Source: an uncultured Tateyamaria sp. | GTDB lineage: Bacteria; Pseudomonadota; Alphaproteobacteria; Rhodobacterales; Rhodobacteraceae | Length of the DNA stretch: 64,000 nt | Reading direction: 5' to 3' | Assembly: GCF_947503705.1 (NCBI RefSeq) | Contig: NZ_CANNES010000001.1 | Coordinates: 434,001-498,000 of the forward strand | Shown: in pieces, positions 1-9,230 of the stretch | Layout: every line of letters begins with the position of its first letter | Position numbering within the stretch: the first letter of the stretch is position 1 | Notes under the pieces: model-generated | The model's database searches: none | What the model was told of the DNA's origin: nothing | Seen by the model: the letters and a program-made list of their open reading frames with translations, nothing else | Position numbers and translations under genes: made by a program

Positions 1-1512
1 CTGAACCTCGACCCCAACCGCCTGTCCGTTTCGATCCACGCGGGCAACCCCGACCTTGGCATTGATTTCGACAATGCGAGCCTCAAGGTCTGGAAAGAGT
101 TCTTTGCCGCCCACGGTATCGACGCCAAGGTCGAAGACGAGCCGTTCAAATACGGCGCCTCACGCGGCGGGCGCATCTTTGTCTATGACGATGGCGAAAA
201 CTGGTGGTCGCGCGCAGGCGTGCCCAGCAACATGCCCGTCGGTGAACCCGGCGGCCCCGACAGCGAAATGTTCTTTGACCACGATCCCGATGGCGACGTG
301 ATGCTTCATCCCGCCGAAGGCGGTGACCGTTTCGTCGAGATCGGCAACAACGTCTTCATGTCCCACAAGCGGACTGAGGCGGGCTTTGAGCTTTTTGAGA
401 AGCCCAACATCGACTATGGCGGGGGGCTAGAGCGTATTCTGGCCGCCGCCACCGGCGTTGCAGACGTCTATCGCTCGCCCTTCTTTACCGGGCCGATGGC
501 TTGGCTCGAAGAGAACTCCGGCAAGACCTATGACGCAAATGCCCGCGCTTTCCGCATCGTGCTGGACCATTGCCGCGCAACCGTGTTCCTGCTGGCCAGC
601 GGCGTGTACCCGTCCAACAAAGATGCCGGTTACGTCGTCCGCCGCCTGATCCGCCGCGCCGCGCGCGTGGGCCGGACCCTTGATTTCGAAGGGCCGTTCC
701 TCGCCGAACTGGCCAAGGTGTTCATCGCGGAATCCGAAACCTACACCTTTGTGCAGGATGCCCGCGAACAGGTTCTGAACGCGCTGGAGCAGGAAGAGGC
801 CCAGTTCCTCAAAACCCTGCGCAGCGGCGAACGGGAAATCCGCCGCTTCATGCAGAACGACGTGGTCACGGGCCGCGTGGCCTTCCACTTCTACGAGACC
901 TACGGCTTCCCGCTGGAACTGACCAAAGAGCTGTTGGAAGAAGAGGGCAAAACGATTACCGAGCCAGAGGGCTTTGACATCGCCGCCAAGGAACACTCGG
1001 TCGCCAGTAAATCCGCATCGACTGCGAAATTCGCCGGCGGTCTGGGCGACAAGAGCGAAACGACAGTCTCGTTCCACACGGCCACGCACCTTTTGCTGGC
1101 GGGCTTGCGCGAAGTACTTGGTGACCACGTCCACCAGCGCGGCAGCAACATCACGCCAGAGCGTATCCGGTTCGATGTGTCGCACCCGCAAAAGATCACC
1201 AAGGACGAGTTGGCCGAAGTGGTCGAATTTGTGAACAAGGCAATCGCCGCCGAGGCGTCGGTGCACTCCTTCGAGATGGACAAGGAAGAGGCACGCGAGG
1301 CCGGGATCGAAGGCAGCTTTTGGGAGAAGTATCCCGAACGGGTTACGATTTACGAGATGAAGGATGCCGACGGCAACGTCTATAGCCGCGAGCTGTGCGG
1401 CGGCCCACACGCCAAAAACACAAAGGAACTGCAGCAATACGGCACCTTCAAAGTGCTGAAGGAAGAAAGCAGTTCTTCAGGCGTGCGTCGGATCAAGGCT
1501 GTCATCGCCTAG
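1..1512 (+). CDS. Alanyl-tRNA synthetase-like protein, short form lacking DHHA1 (5' end outside window)
   Basis: The reading frame is open from base 1, so the start lies upstream. The visible 503 residues cover the end of the class II catalytic core and the editing domain of an AlaRS. The editing zinc motif is intact: HTATH near 1078-1092 and CGGPH near 1396-1410. The stretch normally reading GPCGPCSE is instead a form with PVGEPGGPDSE, and the protein ends directly after the editing domain (ESSSSGVRRIKAVIA), without the C-terminal DHHA1/C-Ala domain of the usual roughly 870-residue enzyme. This layout resembles short AlaRS proteins I associate with candidate-phyla bacteria. It is probably a paralogue rather than the cell's only AlaRS; whether it charges tRNA-Ala, edits, or does something else is unknown. 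A strong terminator follows. Confidence 0.8.
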   Translation: MNLDPNRLSVSIHAGNPDLGIDFDNASLKVWKEFFAAHGIDAKVEDEPFKYGASRGGRIFVYDDGENWWSRAGVPSNMPVGEPGGPDSEMFFDHDPDGDVMLHPAEGGDRFVEIGNNVFMSHKRTEAGFELFEKPNIDYGGGLERILAAATGVADVYRSPFFTGPMAWLEENSGKTYDANARAFRIVLDHCRATVFLLASGVYPSNKDAGYVVRRLIRRAARVGRTLDFEGPFLAELAKVFIAESETYTFVQDAREQVLNALEQEEAQFLKTLRSGEREIRRFMQNDVVTGRVAFHFYETYGFPLELTKELLEEEGKTITEPEGFDIAAKEHSVASKSASTAKFAGGLGDKSETTVSFHTATHLLLAGLREVLGDHVHQRGSNITPERIRFDVSHPQKITKDELAEVVEFVNKAIAAEASVHSFEMDKEEAREAGIEGSFWEKYPERVTIYEMKDADGNVYSRELCGGPHAKNTKELQQYGTFKVLKEESSSSGVRRIKAVIA

Positions 1513-1538
1513 GCAACCGTCCTCTACATCAAGATTTG

Positions 1539-1574
1539 AACGCCCCGTGCCACCCTGCACGGGGCGTTTTTTGT
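1539..1574 (+). terminator. Intrinsic terminator after the AlaRS-like gene
   Basis: Perfect 12-bp inverted repeat (AACGCCCCGTGC at 1539-1550 with its complement at 1557-1568), a 6-base loop and a T-rich tail (1567-1575). It isolates the AlaRS-like gene from the paa operon. Confidence 0.9.
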
Positions 1575-1601
1575 TTGTGCTCACGCGAAAGCGTTACCGA
1601 A

Positions 1602-1631
1602 TTTACACATAGAGCGCATGTAGTGTAACAT
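1602..1631 (+). promoter_or_regulatory. Predicted paa operon promoter with embedded palindrome
   Basis: A TTTACA box (1602-1607) and a TAACAT box (1626-1631) are 18 bases apart, a good sigma-70 fit. The half-sites TTACAC (1603-1608) and GTGTAA (1623-1628) form an inverted repeat that covers both boxes. A repressor bound there would block RNA polymerase. PaaX, encoded at the operon's end, is the obvious candidate, but this is inference. The paaJ start follows about 55 bases downstream. Confidence 0.5.
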
Positions 1632-1686
1632 TTTGATTGAAGCGAATCTTCCACAGCCCTATCTTGCCGCCCAAGGGAGGACCGAC

Positions 1687-2889
1687 ATGGACGCTTGGAT
1701 TTGCGACGCGCAACGTACGCCGATTGGCCGCTATGGTGGCGCTTTGTCATCTGTGCGCACCGACGATCTGGCCGCTGCGCCCATTGCCGCACTGATGGCC
1801 CGCAACCCCGACGTCGATTGGTCCGCTCTTGATGACGTGATCATGGGCTGCGCCAATCAGGCGGGTGAAGACAACCGCAATGTGGCGCGCATGGCAGCCC
1901 TGTTGGCGGGCCTGCCCGTCGACGTGCCGGGGATCACGGTCAACCGCCTCTGCGCCTCTGGCCTTGATGCGGTCGGAATGGCTGCGCGCGGGATCAAGGC
2001 AGGCGACTTGGACCTCGCCATCGCGGGCGGGATCGAAAGCATGAGCCGGGCGCCCTTTGTTATGCCAAAGGCCGAAAGCGCATTCAGCCGCGCGAACCAC
2101 GTCTATGACACGACCATCGGCTGGCGGTTCGTGAACCCCCGGATGAAGGCGGATTACGGCATCGACAGCATGCCCCAGACCGCTGACAACGTGGCTGAGG
2201 ATTGGGGCGTATCGCGCGCCGATCAGGATGCCTTTGCGGCCGGGTCTCAGGATCGTTGGGCCAGAGCACATGCCGCCGGTGCCTTTGCCGATGAAATCAC
2301 ACCCGTCGCCATCCCCCAGCGCAAGGGTGATCCAGTCATCGTCGATACCGACGAACACCCCCGCCCCGGCACTGACGCGGCCAAGTTAAGCACCATGCGC
2401 GGCATCAACGGGCCGGATAAAACGGTGACGGCTGGCAATGCGTCTGGCGTCAATGACGGGGCTGCCGCGCTTCTGATCGCCTCGACCGAAGCAGCTGCCA
2501 AACATGGCCTCACGCCGATGGCCCGCATCGTCGGCATGTCTGCCGCGGGGGTGGCCCCTCGGGTGATGGGCATCGGCCCCGTGCCTGCCACCCGCAAAGT
2601 GCTGGACCGCGCGGGCCTGTCCATCGACCAGATGGACGTCATCGAACTGAACGAGGCTTTCGCCGCCCAAGGCCTTGCCACCTTGCGCGATCTGGGCGTG
2701 GCCGACGACGACCCGCGCGTAAACGGCCAAGGCGGCGCCATTGCCATCGGTCACCCCCTGGGCATGTCCGGCGCGCGATTGGTTATGACTGCGGCCTATC
2801 AACTCAAACGCACCGGCGGGCGCTATGCGCTTTGCACTATGTGCGTCGGCGTCGGCCAAGGGGTCGCGCTTATCCTGGAAAGGGTCTGA
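1687..2889 (+). CDS. paaJ: 3-oxoadipyl-CoA / 3-oxo-5,6-dehydrosuberyl-CoA thiolase PaaJ
   Basis: A 400-residue thiolase that performs the CoA-dependent cleavages late in phenylacetate degradation, releasing acetyl-CoA and succinyl-CoA. The N-terminal nucleophile is Cys89 in NRLCASG; the C-terminal half has [10 protein letters not shown] (catalytic His) and the second Cys in [10 protein letters not shown]. An upstream in-frame start at 1633 exists, but AGGGAGG at 1674-1680 sits 6 bases before ATG 1687, and [15 protein letters not shown] is the normal family N-terminus. It is the first gene of the operon; its stop is 2 bases before paaA. A plain degradative thiolase (PcaF) is the alternative, but the neighbours make PaaJ the better call. 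Confidence 0.9.
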   Translation: MDAWICDAQRTPIGRYGGALSSVRTDDLAAAPIAALMARNPDVDWSALDDVIMGCANQAGEDNRNVARMAALLAGLPVDVPGITVNRLCASGLDAVGMAARGIKAGDLDLAIAGGIESMSRAPFVMPKAESAFSRANHVYDTTIGWRFVNPRMKADYGIDSMPQTADNVAEDWGVSRADQDAFAAGSQDRWARAHAAGAFADEITPVAIPQRKGDPVIVDTDEHPRPGTDAAKLSTMRGINGPDKTVTAGNASGVNDGAAALLIASTEAAAKHGLTPMARIVGMSAAGVAPRVMGIGPVPATRKVLDRAGLSIDQMDVIELNEAFAAQGLATLRDLGVADDDPRVNGQGGAIAIGHPLGMSGARLVMTAAYQLKRTGGRYALCTMCVGVGQGVALILERV

Positions 2890-2891
2890 AA

Positions 2892-3869
2892 ATGTATGCA
2901 CAGATGATCAAATCCGAGGCCACGCAAGACGATCCAGTCAAGCTGGCCGTCTTTCAGAAACGCATCGATGCGGGCGACAAGATCGAGCCCAAGGATTGGA
3001 TGCCAGAGGGTTATCGCAAGACCCTGATACGGCAAATCGGCCAACATGCGCACAGCGAAATCGTCGGCCAACTGCCCGAAGGCAACTGGATCACGCGCGC
3101 GCCATCGTTGGAGCGTAAAGCGATCCTTTTGGCCAAGGTGCAGGACGAGGCTGGCCATGGCCTCTACCTATACTGTGCCGCCGAAACGCTGGGTGTCAGC
3201 CGGGATGAACTGACCGAAATGCTGCTGGACGGACGGATGAAATATTCATCGATCTTTGCCTATCCGACCCTGACCTGGGCCGATATGGGGGCTGTTGGCT
3301 GGCTGGTCGACGGGGCCGCAATACTCAACCAGGTGCCGCTGCAACGCACCAGCTTTGGACCCTATGCCCGCGCGATGGTCCGCATCTGCAAAGAGGAATC
3401 GTTTCACCAGCGCCAGGGTTTCGACATTATGATGAAGATGGTGAACGGCACCGCCGCGCAAAAGCGGATGGCTCAAGATGCCCTTGATAGGCTCTGGTAT
3501 CCGTCCCTGATGATGTTCGGCCCGTCTGACGCCGAAAGCGTGCATTCCGAACAATCCATGGCCTGGAAGATCAAGATCAACGGCAACGACGAGCTGCGCC
3601 AAAAGTTTGTGGATCAAACCGTGCCGCAGGCAGAATACCTGGGCCTGACAATCCCGGATGAGCACCTGAAATGGAATGAGGACAAGGGCGGCTATGACTT
3701 CAGCCAACCGGATTGGTCCGAATTCTTTGACGTTCTGAAAGGCAACGGCCCTTGCAGCACCGAACGGATCGAGGCCCGGCAAAAGGCCTGGGACAATGGC
3801 GCGTGGGTGCGCGAGGCACGAATGGCCCACGCCGCCAAAAAACGCGCCGCCAAACTCGCAGCGGAGTGA
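2892..3869 (+). CDS. paaA: 1,2-phenylacetyl-CoA epoxidase, catalytic subunit PaaA
   Basis: The catalytic di-iron subunit of the multicomponent epoxidase that converts phenylacetyl-CoA to its ring-1,2-epoxide with O2. Ferritin-like iron ligands are visible: Glu74 (SLERK), Glu86/His89 in DEAGHG and Glu169/His172 in EESFH. The length of 325 residues is typical. A longer frame starting at 2832 lies inside paaJ and is rejected because ATG 2892 begins the conserved N-terminus. It is cytoplasmic and works with PaaC (structural partner), PaaB, and the PaaE reductase, all encoded next in the same order as in other bacteria. Confidence 0.97.
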   Translation: MYAQMIKSEATQDDPVKLAVFQKRIDAGDKIEPKDWMPEGYRKTLIRQIGQHAHSEIVGQLPEGNWITRAPSLERKAILLAKVQDEAGHGLYLYCAAETLGVSRDELTEMLLDGRMKYSSIFAYPTLTWADMGAVGWLVDGAAILNQVPLQRTSFGPYARAMVRICKEESFHQRQGFDIMMKMVNGTAAQKRMAQDALDRLWYPSLMMFGPSDAESVHSEQSMAWKIKINGNDELRQKFVDQTVPQAEYLGLTIPDEHLKWNEDKGGYDFSQPDWSEFFDVLKGNGPCSTERIEARQKAWDNGAWVREARMAHAAKKRAAKLAAE

Positions 3870-3874
3870 TCAAC

Positions 3875-4159
3875 ATGTCCAACGAATGGCCCCTGTACGA
3901 AGTGTTCATCCGTGGTCAGCACGGGCTGTCCCACCGGCATGTCGGCAGTCTCCATGCCAGCGACGCAGAACATGCGATCCAGAATGCGCGCGACGTGTAC
4001 ACCCGCCGCAAGGAAGGCGTGAGCATATGGGTCGTCCCTGCGGCGCAAATCACCGCCTCGTCGCCAGAGGACAAGGGCGCGCTCTTTGATCCAGCGGATG
4101 ACAAGGTGTACCGCCACCCGACCTTCTTTGACATTCCCGACGATGTGGGGGCGATGTGA
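3875..4159 (+). CDS. paaB: 1,2-phenylacetyl-CoA epoxidase subunit PaaB
   Basis: A small 94-residue subunit of the phenylacetyl-CoA epoxidase, needed for the active complex. The family signature is clear from the N-terminus (EWPLYEVFIRGQHGLSHRHVG) and the DAEHAIQNARDVYTRR segment. ATG 3875 is chosen because it starts the conserved block; longer in-frame starts lie within paaA. It follows paaA by 5 bases, and its stop codon overlaps the GTG start of paaC (GTGA at 4156-4159), indicating translational coupling. It has no catalytic residues of its own. Confidence 0.96.
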   Translation: MSNEWPLYEVFIRGQHGLSHRHVGSLHASDAEHAIQNARDVYTRRKEGVSIWVVPAAQITASSPEDKGALFDPADDKVYRHPTFFDIPDDVGAM

Positions 4160-4890
4160 GCGTGTCTGATCGAACTTCGGGCCTCATTCGCATGGGCGAT
4201 AACACATTGGTCTTGGGCCAGCGGTTGTCGGAATGGTGCGGCCACGCACCTGCGCTGGAAGAAGACATCGCGATGGCCAACACTGCGCTGGATCTGATCG
4301 GGCAGACGCAACTTTGGCTGGGCTTGGCGGCAGAGCGGAAAGGACAGGGCCACAGTGCCGATGATTTGGCATACCACCGAGACGCCTGGGATTTTCGCAA
4401 CCTGTTGTTGGTTGAACAGCCCAACAGAGATTTCGGCGTGACGATGATGCGGCAGTTCCTGTTTGACTGCTGGCATCTTGAGGCGCTCAAGGCCCTGACC
4501 GCCCACGCAGATGCCGAGATCAGCGCCATCGCCCAGAAGTCTGTCAAAGAGGTGACCTATCACCGCGAACGATCGACCGATACGGTGATCGCCCTTGGAG
4601 ACGGCACCGAGCAAAGCCACAAGAAGATGCAGGCGGCCCTTGATCGGCTCTGGCCCTATGTTGGTGAAATGTTCACCGCTGATGACGATGATCTGATGGA
4701 TGTCGCCGCCCTGAGGCCCGGGTTTGACGCGCATGTGATGGCAAGTCTGACCGAGGCGACACTGACCCGCCCCGACAGCGACTTTGCCCACCAAGGCGGC
4801 AAGACCGGCGCGCGGCACAGCGAGCATCTAGGACATATGTTGGCCACCATGCAGTCGCTGCCGCGCAGTTACCCGGACGCCAAATGGTGA
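4156..4890 (+). CDS. paaC: 1,2-phenylacetyl-CoA epoxidase structural subunit PaaC
   Basis: A 244-residue ferritin-fold partner of PaaA that lacks a working iron site and scaffolds the PaaAC core. Family features include the N-terminal LVLGQRLSEWCGHAP block, DLIGQTQLWLG and the helix with EVTYHRERSTD. Translation starts at GTG 4156, overlapping the paaB stop by four bases; no better start is nearby. The end overlaps paaD (ATG 4884), so paaB-C-D-E form a chain of overlapping cistrons, consistent with fixed subunit stoichiometry. Confidence 0.95.
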   Translation: MSVSDRTSGLIRMGDNTLVLGQRLSEWCGHAPALEEDIAMANTALDLIGQTQLWLGLAAERKGQGHSADDLAYHRDAWDFRNLLLVEQPNRDFGVTMMRQFLFDCWHLEALKALTAHADAEISAIAQKSVKEVTYHRERSTDTVIALGDGTEQSHKKMQAALDRLWPYVGEMFTADDDDLMDVAALRPGFDAHVMASLTEATLTRPDSDFAHQGGKTGARHSEHLGHMLATMQSLPRSYPDAKW

Positions 4891-5351
4891 CCACGCGACC
4901 CTCAGTCGATGACGTTTGGAGCTGGTTGGTAAATGTGCCCGACCCGGAAATTCCCGTGATCTCGCTGGTCGATTTGGGCGTGATCCGAGGCGTGGAATGG
5001 CAGGACGAAACGCTGGTTGTTACAGTCACACCCACTTATTCCGGCTGCCCCGCTACCGCGATCATCAACATGGAGATTGAGGCAGCGCTGCGCGCCAAAG
5101 GCATCGAAAATCTTTCTCTTAAAAGGCAAATTGCGCCCCCATGGACGACCGATTGGATGTCAAAGGCGGGTCGCGCCAAGCTGGAAACCTACGGCATCGC
5201 CCCACCGCAACCGGCAGGCGGACCCAGCCGTTGCCCACATTGCCAATCGACCGCGGTCGAAAAGATCAGCCAGTTCGGATCAACCCCGTGCAAGGCGCAA
5301 TGGCGCTGCACCGACTGCCTGGAACCCTTTGACTATTTCAAGTGCATCTGA
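4884..5351 (+). CDS. paaD: Phenylacetate epoxidase maturation protein PaaD
   Basis: A 155-residue protein with an N-terminal MIP18/DUF59 (SufT-like) domain, recognised by NVPDPEIPVISLVDLGV and PTYSGCPAT, and a C-terminal zinc-ribbon-like region with CPHC and CTDC cysteine pairs. In characterised paa systems it is needed for function of the epoxidase and is thought to help iron or Fe-S assembly of PaaE or the di-iron centre. It overlaps paaC by 7 bases and its TGA shares a base with the paaE ATG at 5351. The biochemical role remains an inference from the family. Confidence 0.93.
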   Translation: MVTTRPSVDDVWSWLVNVPDPEIPVISLVDLGVIRGVEWQDETLVVTVTPTYSGCPATAIINMEIEAALRAKGIENLSLKRQIAPPWTTDWMSKAGRAKLETYGIAPPQPAGGPSRCPHCQSTAVEKISQFGSTPCKAQWRCTDCLEPFDYFKCI

Positions 5352-6412
5352 TGGCCCAATTTCATCCCCTCACCGTCACAGACATCCACCACACGATTCG
5401 CGACGCGGTTGTTCTGACGCTGGAACCCGACGACCCGGCGGTGTTCAAATTCACTCAAGGGCAGTACCTGACCTTTCGCAAGGAATTCGACGGCACGGTC
5501 TTGCGCCGCAACTATTCGATCTGTTCGGGGGCGGATGACGGTACGCTGCAAGTGGCGATCAAGCGGGTGGATGGCGGCGCATTCTCGAACTACGCCAACG
5601 AGGATCTGCGCGTCGGCGATCGTCTCGATGCGATGCGGCCCATGGGCAATTTCTATTCCGATGTGTCGTCGGACAGGGCGAAGTCCTATCTCGGTTTTGC
5701 TGGTGGGTCTGGCGTCACCCCCGTTCTGTCGATCCTGCGCACGGCCCTGACCCGCGAACCGGAAAGCACCTTTACGCTCGTCTATGCGAACCGCGCCGTG
5801 CACACGATCATGTTCCGAGAGGAACTTGAGGACCTCAAAAACCGGTTCATGGAGCGGTTGACGATCGTCCATGTTCTGGAATCGGGCCAAGATATCGACC
5901 TCTTTTCCGGCCGCATTGATCAAGACAAATGCACTGCCCTTTTCAAGACCTGGATCGACATCGACCAGATCGACATTGCCTTTATCTGCGGACCAGAGCC
6001 GATGATGATGGCCATCGCCGAAGCGCTGAAAACCCACGGGTTGCGCAAGGATCAGATCAAGTTCGAACTGTTTGGCGCAAGCCAAGAGGGCCTGCTGGCC
6101 CGCAAGGCCGTGTCGAAGCGCAAGACCGATAAGGGCACCGCCGCCCTGGTCACGCTGGACGGTACGACCCACAGCATCGAGATGACCAAGGACCAATCGG
6201 TGCTTGAGGCGGCCCTGTCTCAAAACCTTGAAGCCCCGCATGCCTGCCGCGCGGGCGTCTGTTCCACCTGCAAGGCCAAGGTGACGCAAGGCGAATACGA
6301 GATGCTGATCAACCATTCGCTTGAAGACTACGAGGTCGAGGCGGGCTTTGTCCTGACCTGTCAATGCTACCCGCTCAGCGACACGCTGGTCGTGGACTAC
6401 GATCAACATTAG
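5351..6412 (+). CDS. paaE: Phenylacetyl-CoA epoxidase reductase PaaE
   Basis: A 353-residue NAD(P)H-dependent flavin/iron-sulfur reductase that feeds electrons to the PaaABC epoxidase. The N-terminal FAD domain has RRNYS (52-56). The middle NAD(P)-binding part has GGSGVTPVLS and CGPEPMM. The C-terminal plant-type ferredoxin domain carries CRAGVCSTC and a final Cys in TCQCYP, enough for a [2Fe-2S] cluster. ATG 5351 overlaps the paaD stop (TGATG). A GTG at 5342 is also in frame but would overlap paaD further. The stop is 9 bases before paaZ. Confidence 0.95.
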   Translation: MAQFHPLTVTDIHHTIRDAVVLTLEPDDPAVFKFTQGQYLTFRKEFDGTVLRRNYSICSGADDGTLQVAIKRVDGGAFSNYANEDLRVGDRLDAMRPMGNFYSDVSSDRAKSYLGFAGGSGVTPVLSILRTALTREPESTFTLVYANRAVHTIMFREELEDLKNRFMERLTIVHVLESGQDIDLFSGRIDQDKCTALFKTWIDIDQIDIAFICGPEPMMMAIAEALKTHGLRKDQIKFELFGASQEGLLARKAVSKRKTDKGTAALVTLDGTTHSIEMTKDQSVLEAALSQNLEAPHACRAGVCSTCKAKVTQGEYEMLINHSLEDYEVEAGFVLTCQCYPLSDTLVVDYDQH

Positions 6413-6421
6413 GGGGCGACG

Positions 6422-8434
6422 ATGCGCCAGGTTCACAGTTTTGCCGCCGGTCAGTGGATTGCGCCCGGCGCGGGCGCGCGGCCCATCGAAAGCGCGATCA
6501 CCGGAGCCGTCATCGCGGAAGCCGGTAATGATACGCTGGATGTGCAGGCCATGCGCGGCTTTGCCCGGGACGTGGGTGGACCGGCACTGCGCGCGTTGAC
6601 GTTTCATGACCGGGCGCGGATGCTCAAGGCGCTGGCATTGCATCTCAAAGAGCACCGCCAGACCCTCTATGACCTCAGCTTTGATACCGGCGCGACGCAG
6701 GCCGACCACCTCATCGACATCGACGGCGGGATCGGCACAATGCTGGTCTATGCGTCCAAAGGGCGGCGCGAGATGCCCGATGCCCAAGTTTACCTGGATG
6801 GCCCACCCGAGCAGTTGGGACGTGGCGGGCAATTCCATGGCCGCCACATCTGCACGCCCTTGCAGGGCACAGCGCTTCACATCAATGCGTTTAACTTCCC
6901 CGTCTGGGGGATGCTGGAAAAACTGGCCCCGACCCTTTTGGCCGGTGTCCCTGCGATCATCAAACCGGCGACGGCGACGTCTTATGTGACCGAAGCCTGC
7001 GTGCGGCTGATGATCGATAGCGGGCTGTTGCCGGATGGCGCGTTACAGTTGATCAGTGGCGGGGTCGGCGACCTGCTGGACCATATGGATTGCCAGGACG
7101 TGGTGACCTTTACCGGGTCTGCCAGTACCGGCCTGCACCTGCGCAGCCATCCGAACCTGCTCGCCAATGCAGTGCGGTTCACGGCGGAGCAGGACAGTCT
7201 GAACGCCTCGGTCCTTGGTCCGGATGCGGTGTCGGGCACGCCGGAATTTGATCTGTTTGTCAAAGAGGTCGGGCGCGAGATGACGGCCAAGGCGGGGCAA
7301 AAATGCACCGCGATCCGGCGCATCATGGTGCCAGAGGCGCAGCTAGAGGCCGTGATCGACGCGATCAGCGCAAGGTTGGCCAAGGTCACCATCGGCGATC
7401 CACGCGAAGCAGACATCAAGATGGGCGCACTCGTCTCTAACACGCAGAAAAACGACGTTCTGGACAAGGCGGCAATCATCGGATCAGAGGCCGATCGCGT
7501 CTTTGGCGACCCGGAAAACTTTGCCATGGCCGACAGCCAAGGTGCGTTTTTGCCGACGATGTTGTTCCACTGTGCCGATCCTGATAGCGCCAAGGCCGTG
7601 CACGACATCGAGGCCTTTGGCCCGGTTTCAACCGTCATGCCTTACCGCAGCCTCGATCACGCGGCGCAGATGCTGAACCGGGGCAAGGGATCGCTGGTTG
7701 CCTCTGTCATCACCCGCGACGGGGATGTAGCCCGCGAGATCACCATGGCGTCTGCTGCGTTTCACGGACGGCTCTATTTCAACAACCGCGACAGCATGGC
7801 CGAGGCCACAGGGCACGGCGCGCCAATGCCGCATTTGGTGCATGGCGGCCCGGGCCGGGCAGGCGGCGGCGAGGAATTGGGCGGCATCCGCGCCGTCACC
7901 CACTACATGCAGCGCACCGCCATTCAGGGCAGCCCCGACATCCTGTCGGCCATCGGCGGTCAGTGGGTGCCGGGTGCTACCGAAGAAACGGACCATCCGC
8001 ATCCCTTTACGCGCCCTTTCGCAGAGTTGGCCATTGGCGACACGATCCACACCGCTGCACGAAAGGTCACGCTGGACGATATCGAAACCTTCGCCCATTT
8101 CACCGGTGATACCTTTTATGCCCATATGGACGACGACGCGGCTCGGGCGAACCCGTTCTTTCCTGGGCGGGTGGCGCATGGCTACCTGCTACTCAGCTTT
8201 GCGGCAGGTCTGTTTGTCCAACCTGATCCGGGTCCCGTTCTGGCCAATACGGGCCTCGACAATCTGCGCTTTATGAAACCCGTTGAACCGGGCGACAGCA
8301 TCAAGGTTCGCCTCACGGTCAAGGCCAAGACGCCGCGCAATGATGACTATGGCGAAGTGCGCTGGCATGTTACCCTCAGCAATCAAAATGATGAGGCTGT
8401 GGCCGAGTATGAGCTGCTGACGATGAATGCCTGA
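6422..8434 (+). CDS. paaZ: Bifunctional oxepin-CoA hydrolase / 3-oxo-5,6-dehydrosuberyl-CoA semialdehyde dehydrogenase PaaZ
   Basis: A 670-residue two-domain enzyme: an N-terminal aldehyde dehydrogenase (about 1-520) and a C-terminal MaoC-like R-hydratase (about 530-670). The hydratase opens the oxepin-CoA ring and the dehydrogenase oxidises the reactive aldehyde. Catalytic Glu256 (AEQDSLN) and Cys295 (GQKCTA) fall at the same numbers I recall for E. coli PaaZ. The hydratase dyad is Asp563/His568 in [15 protein letters not shown] stretch sits just upstream of ATG 6422. The 3' end overlaps paaX by 8 bases. Both activities look intact. Confidence 0.96.
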   Translation: MRQVHSFAAGQWIAPGAGARPIESAITGAVIAEAGNDTLDVQAMRGFARDVGGPALRALTFHDRARMLKALALHLKEHRQTLYDLSFDTGATQADHLIDIDGGIGTMLVYASKGRREMPDAQVYLDGPPEQLGRGGQFHGRHICTPLQGTALHINAFNFPVWGMLEKLAPTLLAGVPAIIKPATATSYVTEACVRLMIDSGLLPDGALQLISGGVGDLLDHMDCQDVVTFTGSASTGLHLRSHPNLLANAVRFTAEQDSLNASVLGPDAVSGTPEFDLFVKEVGREMTAKAGQKCTAIRRIMVPEAQLEAVIDAISARLAKVTIGDPREADIKMGALVSNTQKNDVLDKAAIIGSEADRVFGDPENFAMADSQGAFLPTMLFHCADPDSAKAVHDIEAFGPVSTVMPYRSLDHAAQMLNRGKGSLVASVITRDGDVAREITMASAAFHGRLYFNNRDSMAEATGHGAPMPHLVHGGPGRAGGGEELGGIRAVTHYMQRTAIQGSPDILSAIGGQWVPGATEETDHPHPFTRPFAELAIGDTIHTAARKVTLDDIETFAHFTGDTFYAHMDDDAARANPFFPGRVAHGYLLLSFAAGLFVQPDPGPVLANTGLDNLRFMKPVEPGDSIKVRLTVKAKTPRNDDYGEVRWHVTLSNQNDEAVAEYELLTMNA

Positions 8435-9188
8435 AACCGCCTATGACCAAAGCATTGCCGCGCTGTCCGATCTGGGGCCAATGCGCGTTTGGTCTTTGTT
8501 AGTAACTGTTTTTGGCGATCTGGCGCAGGATACGGCGCTTGATGGCCCCACTCTGTCCACCATCATGGCAGGTATTGGGATCAAGCCTGAGGCAACGCGC
8601 GTGGCGCTGCACAGGCTGCGCAGCGATGGGTGGATCACCTCGCAAAAGACCGGCAGGACGAGCCTGCATCAACTCTCTGCCAAAGGGTACGAGAAAAGCG
8701 CCGCGGCCAGCCCGCGCATCTATGGCAGGCCCAACCAGATGGGGCGCGGGGCGCAGGTCATCCTGATGGCAGAGACAGGCAGTGCGCTTGACCCTGTGGA
8801 CTATGCTCAGATCGCGCCGCGTTTGTTTATTGCGGGGGCCGATGCACCGCTGCCCGATAGCGGGATGCAGATGCAGCCGATGGACTTGCCCACCTGGCTG
8901 GGCGCGCAATTTGAAACGCCTGCGATGCGCGAGGCCTACAAAGCGCTGCACGCCACCTTGCTTGAGATTGATGAGGCGTTTCCCGACCCGGCCATCTTCA
9001 CGCCGCTGCAAAAAGCGGTCCTTCGGGTGATGATCGTGCATGGTTGGCGGCGGCAAACGCTCAAACACCCCGACCTGCCGCGCGCCGCCCATTCGCCGGA
9101 TTGGCGCGGACATGACTGCCGGGCGCTGGTCATGACCCTCCTCGATCGGTTCGAACGACCTACTCTGGATGCAATCAAAGCGGCCTAA
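8427..9188 (+). CDS. paaX: PaaX-family transcriptional repressor of phenylacetate genes
   Basis: A 253-residue regulator with an N-terminal winged-helix domain (MRVWSLLVTVFGDLAQ, then EATRVALHRLRSDGW) and the PaaX C-terminal domains. In E. coli PaaX represses the paa genes and is released by phenylacetyl-CoA. Here it is the last gene of the operon it presumably controls, starting inside the paaZ end, so it would be part of a negative feedback loop. The palindrome at 1603-1628 is a candidate operator. No terminator is evident before the RNase D gene. Confidence 0.92.
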   Translation: MPETAYDQSIAALSDLGPMRVWSLLVTVFGDLAQDTALDGPTLSTIMAGIGIKPEATRVALHRLRSDGWITSQKTGRTSLHQLSAKGYEKSAAASPRIYGRPNQMGRGAQVILMAETGSALDPVDYAQIAPRLFIAGADAPLPDSGMQMQPMDLPTWLGAQFETPAMREAYKALHATLLEIDEAFPDPAIFTPLQKAVLRVMIVHGWRRQTLKHPDLPRAAHSPDWRGHDCRALVMTLLDRFERPTLDAIKAA

Positions 9189-9230
9189 ACCACGCTTTCC
9201 CCCCACGTGGCCCCGCGTTATAGGGTGGGA

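Noticed and set aside
1539-1574. Hairpin considered as a riboswitch or repeat
   Set aside because: Simple perfect stem with T tail; a terminator explains it fully.
5333-6880. 515-codon frame opposite paaE/paaZ
   Set aside because: Covers parts of two certain genes; no supporting signals.
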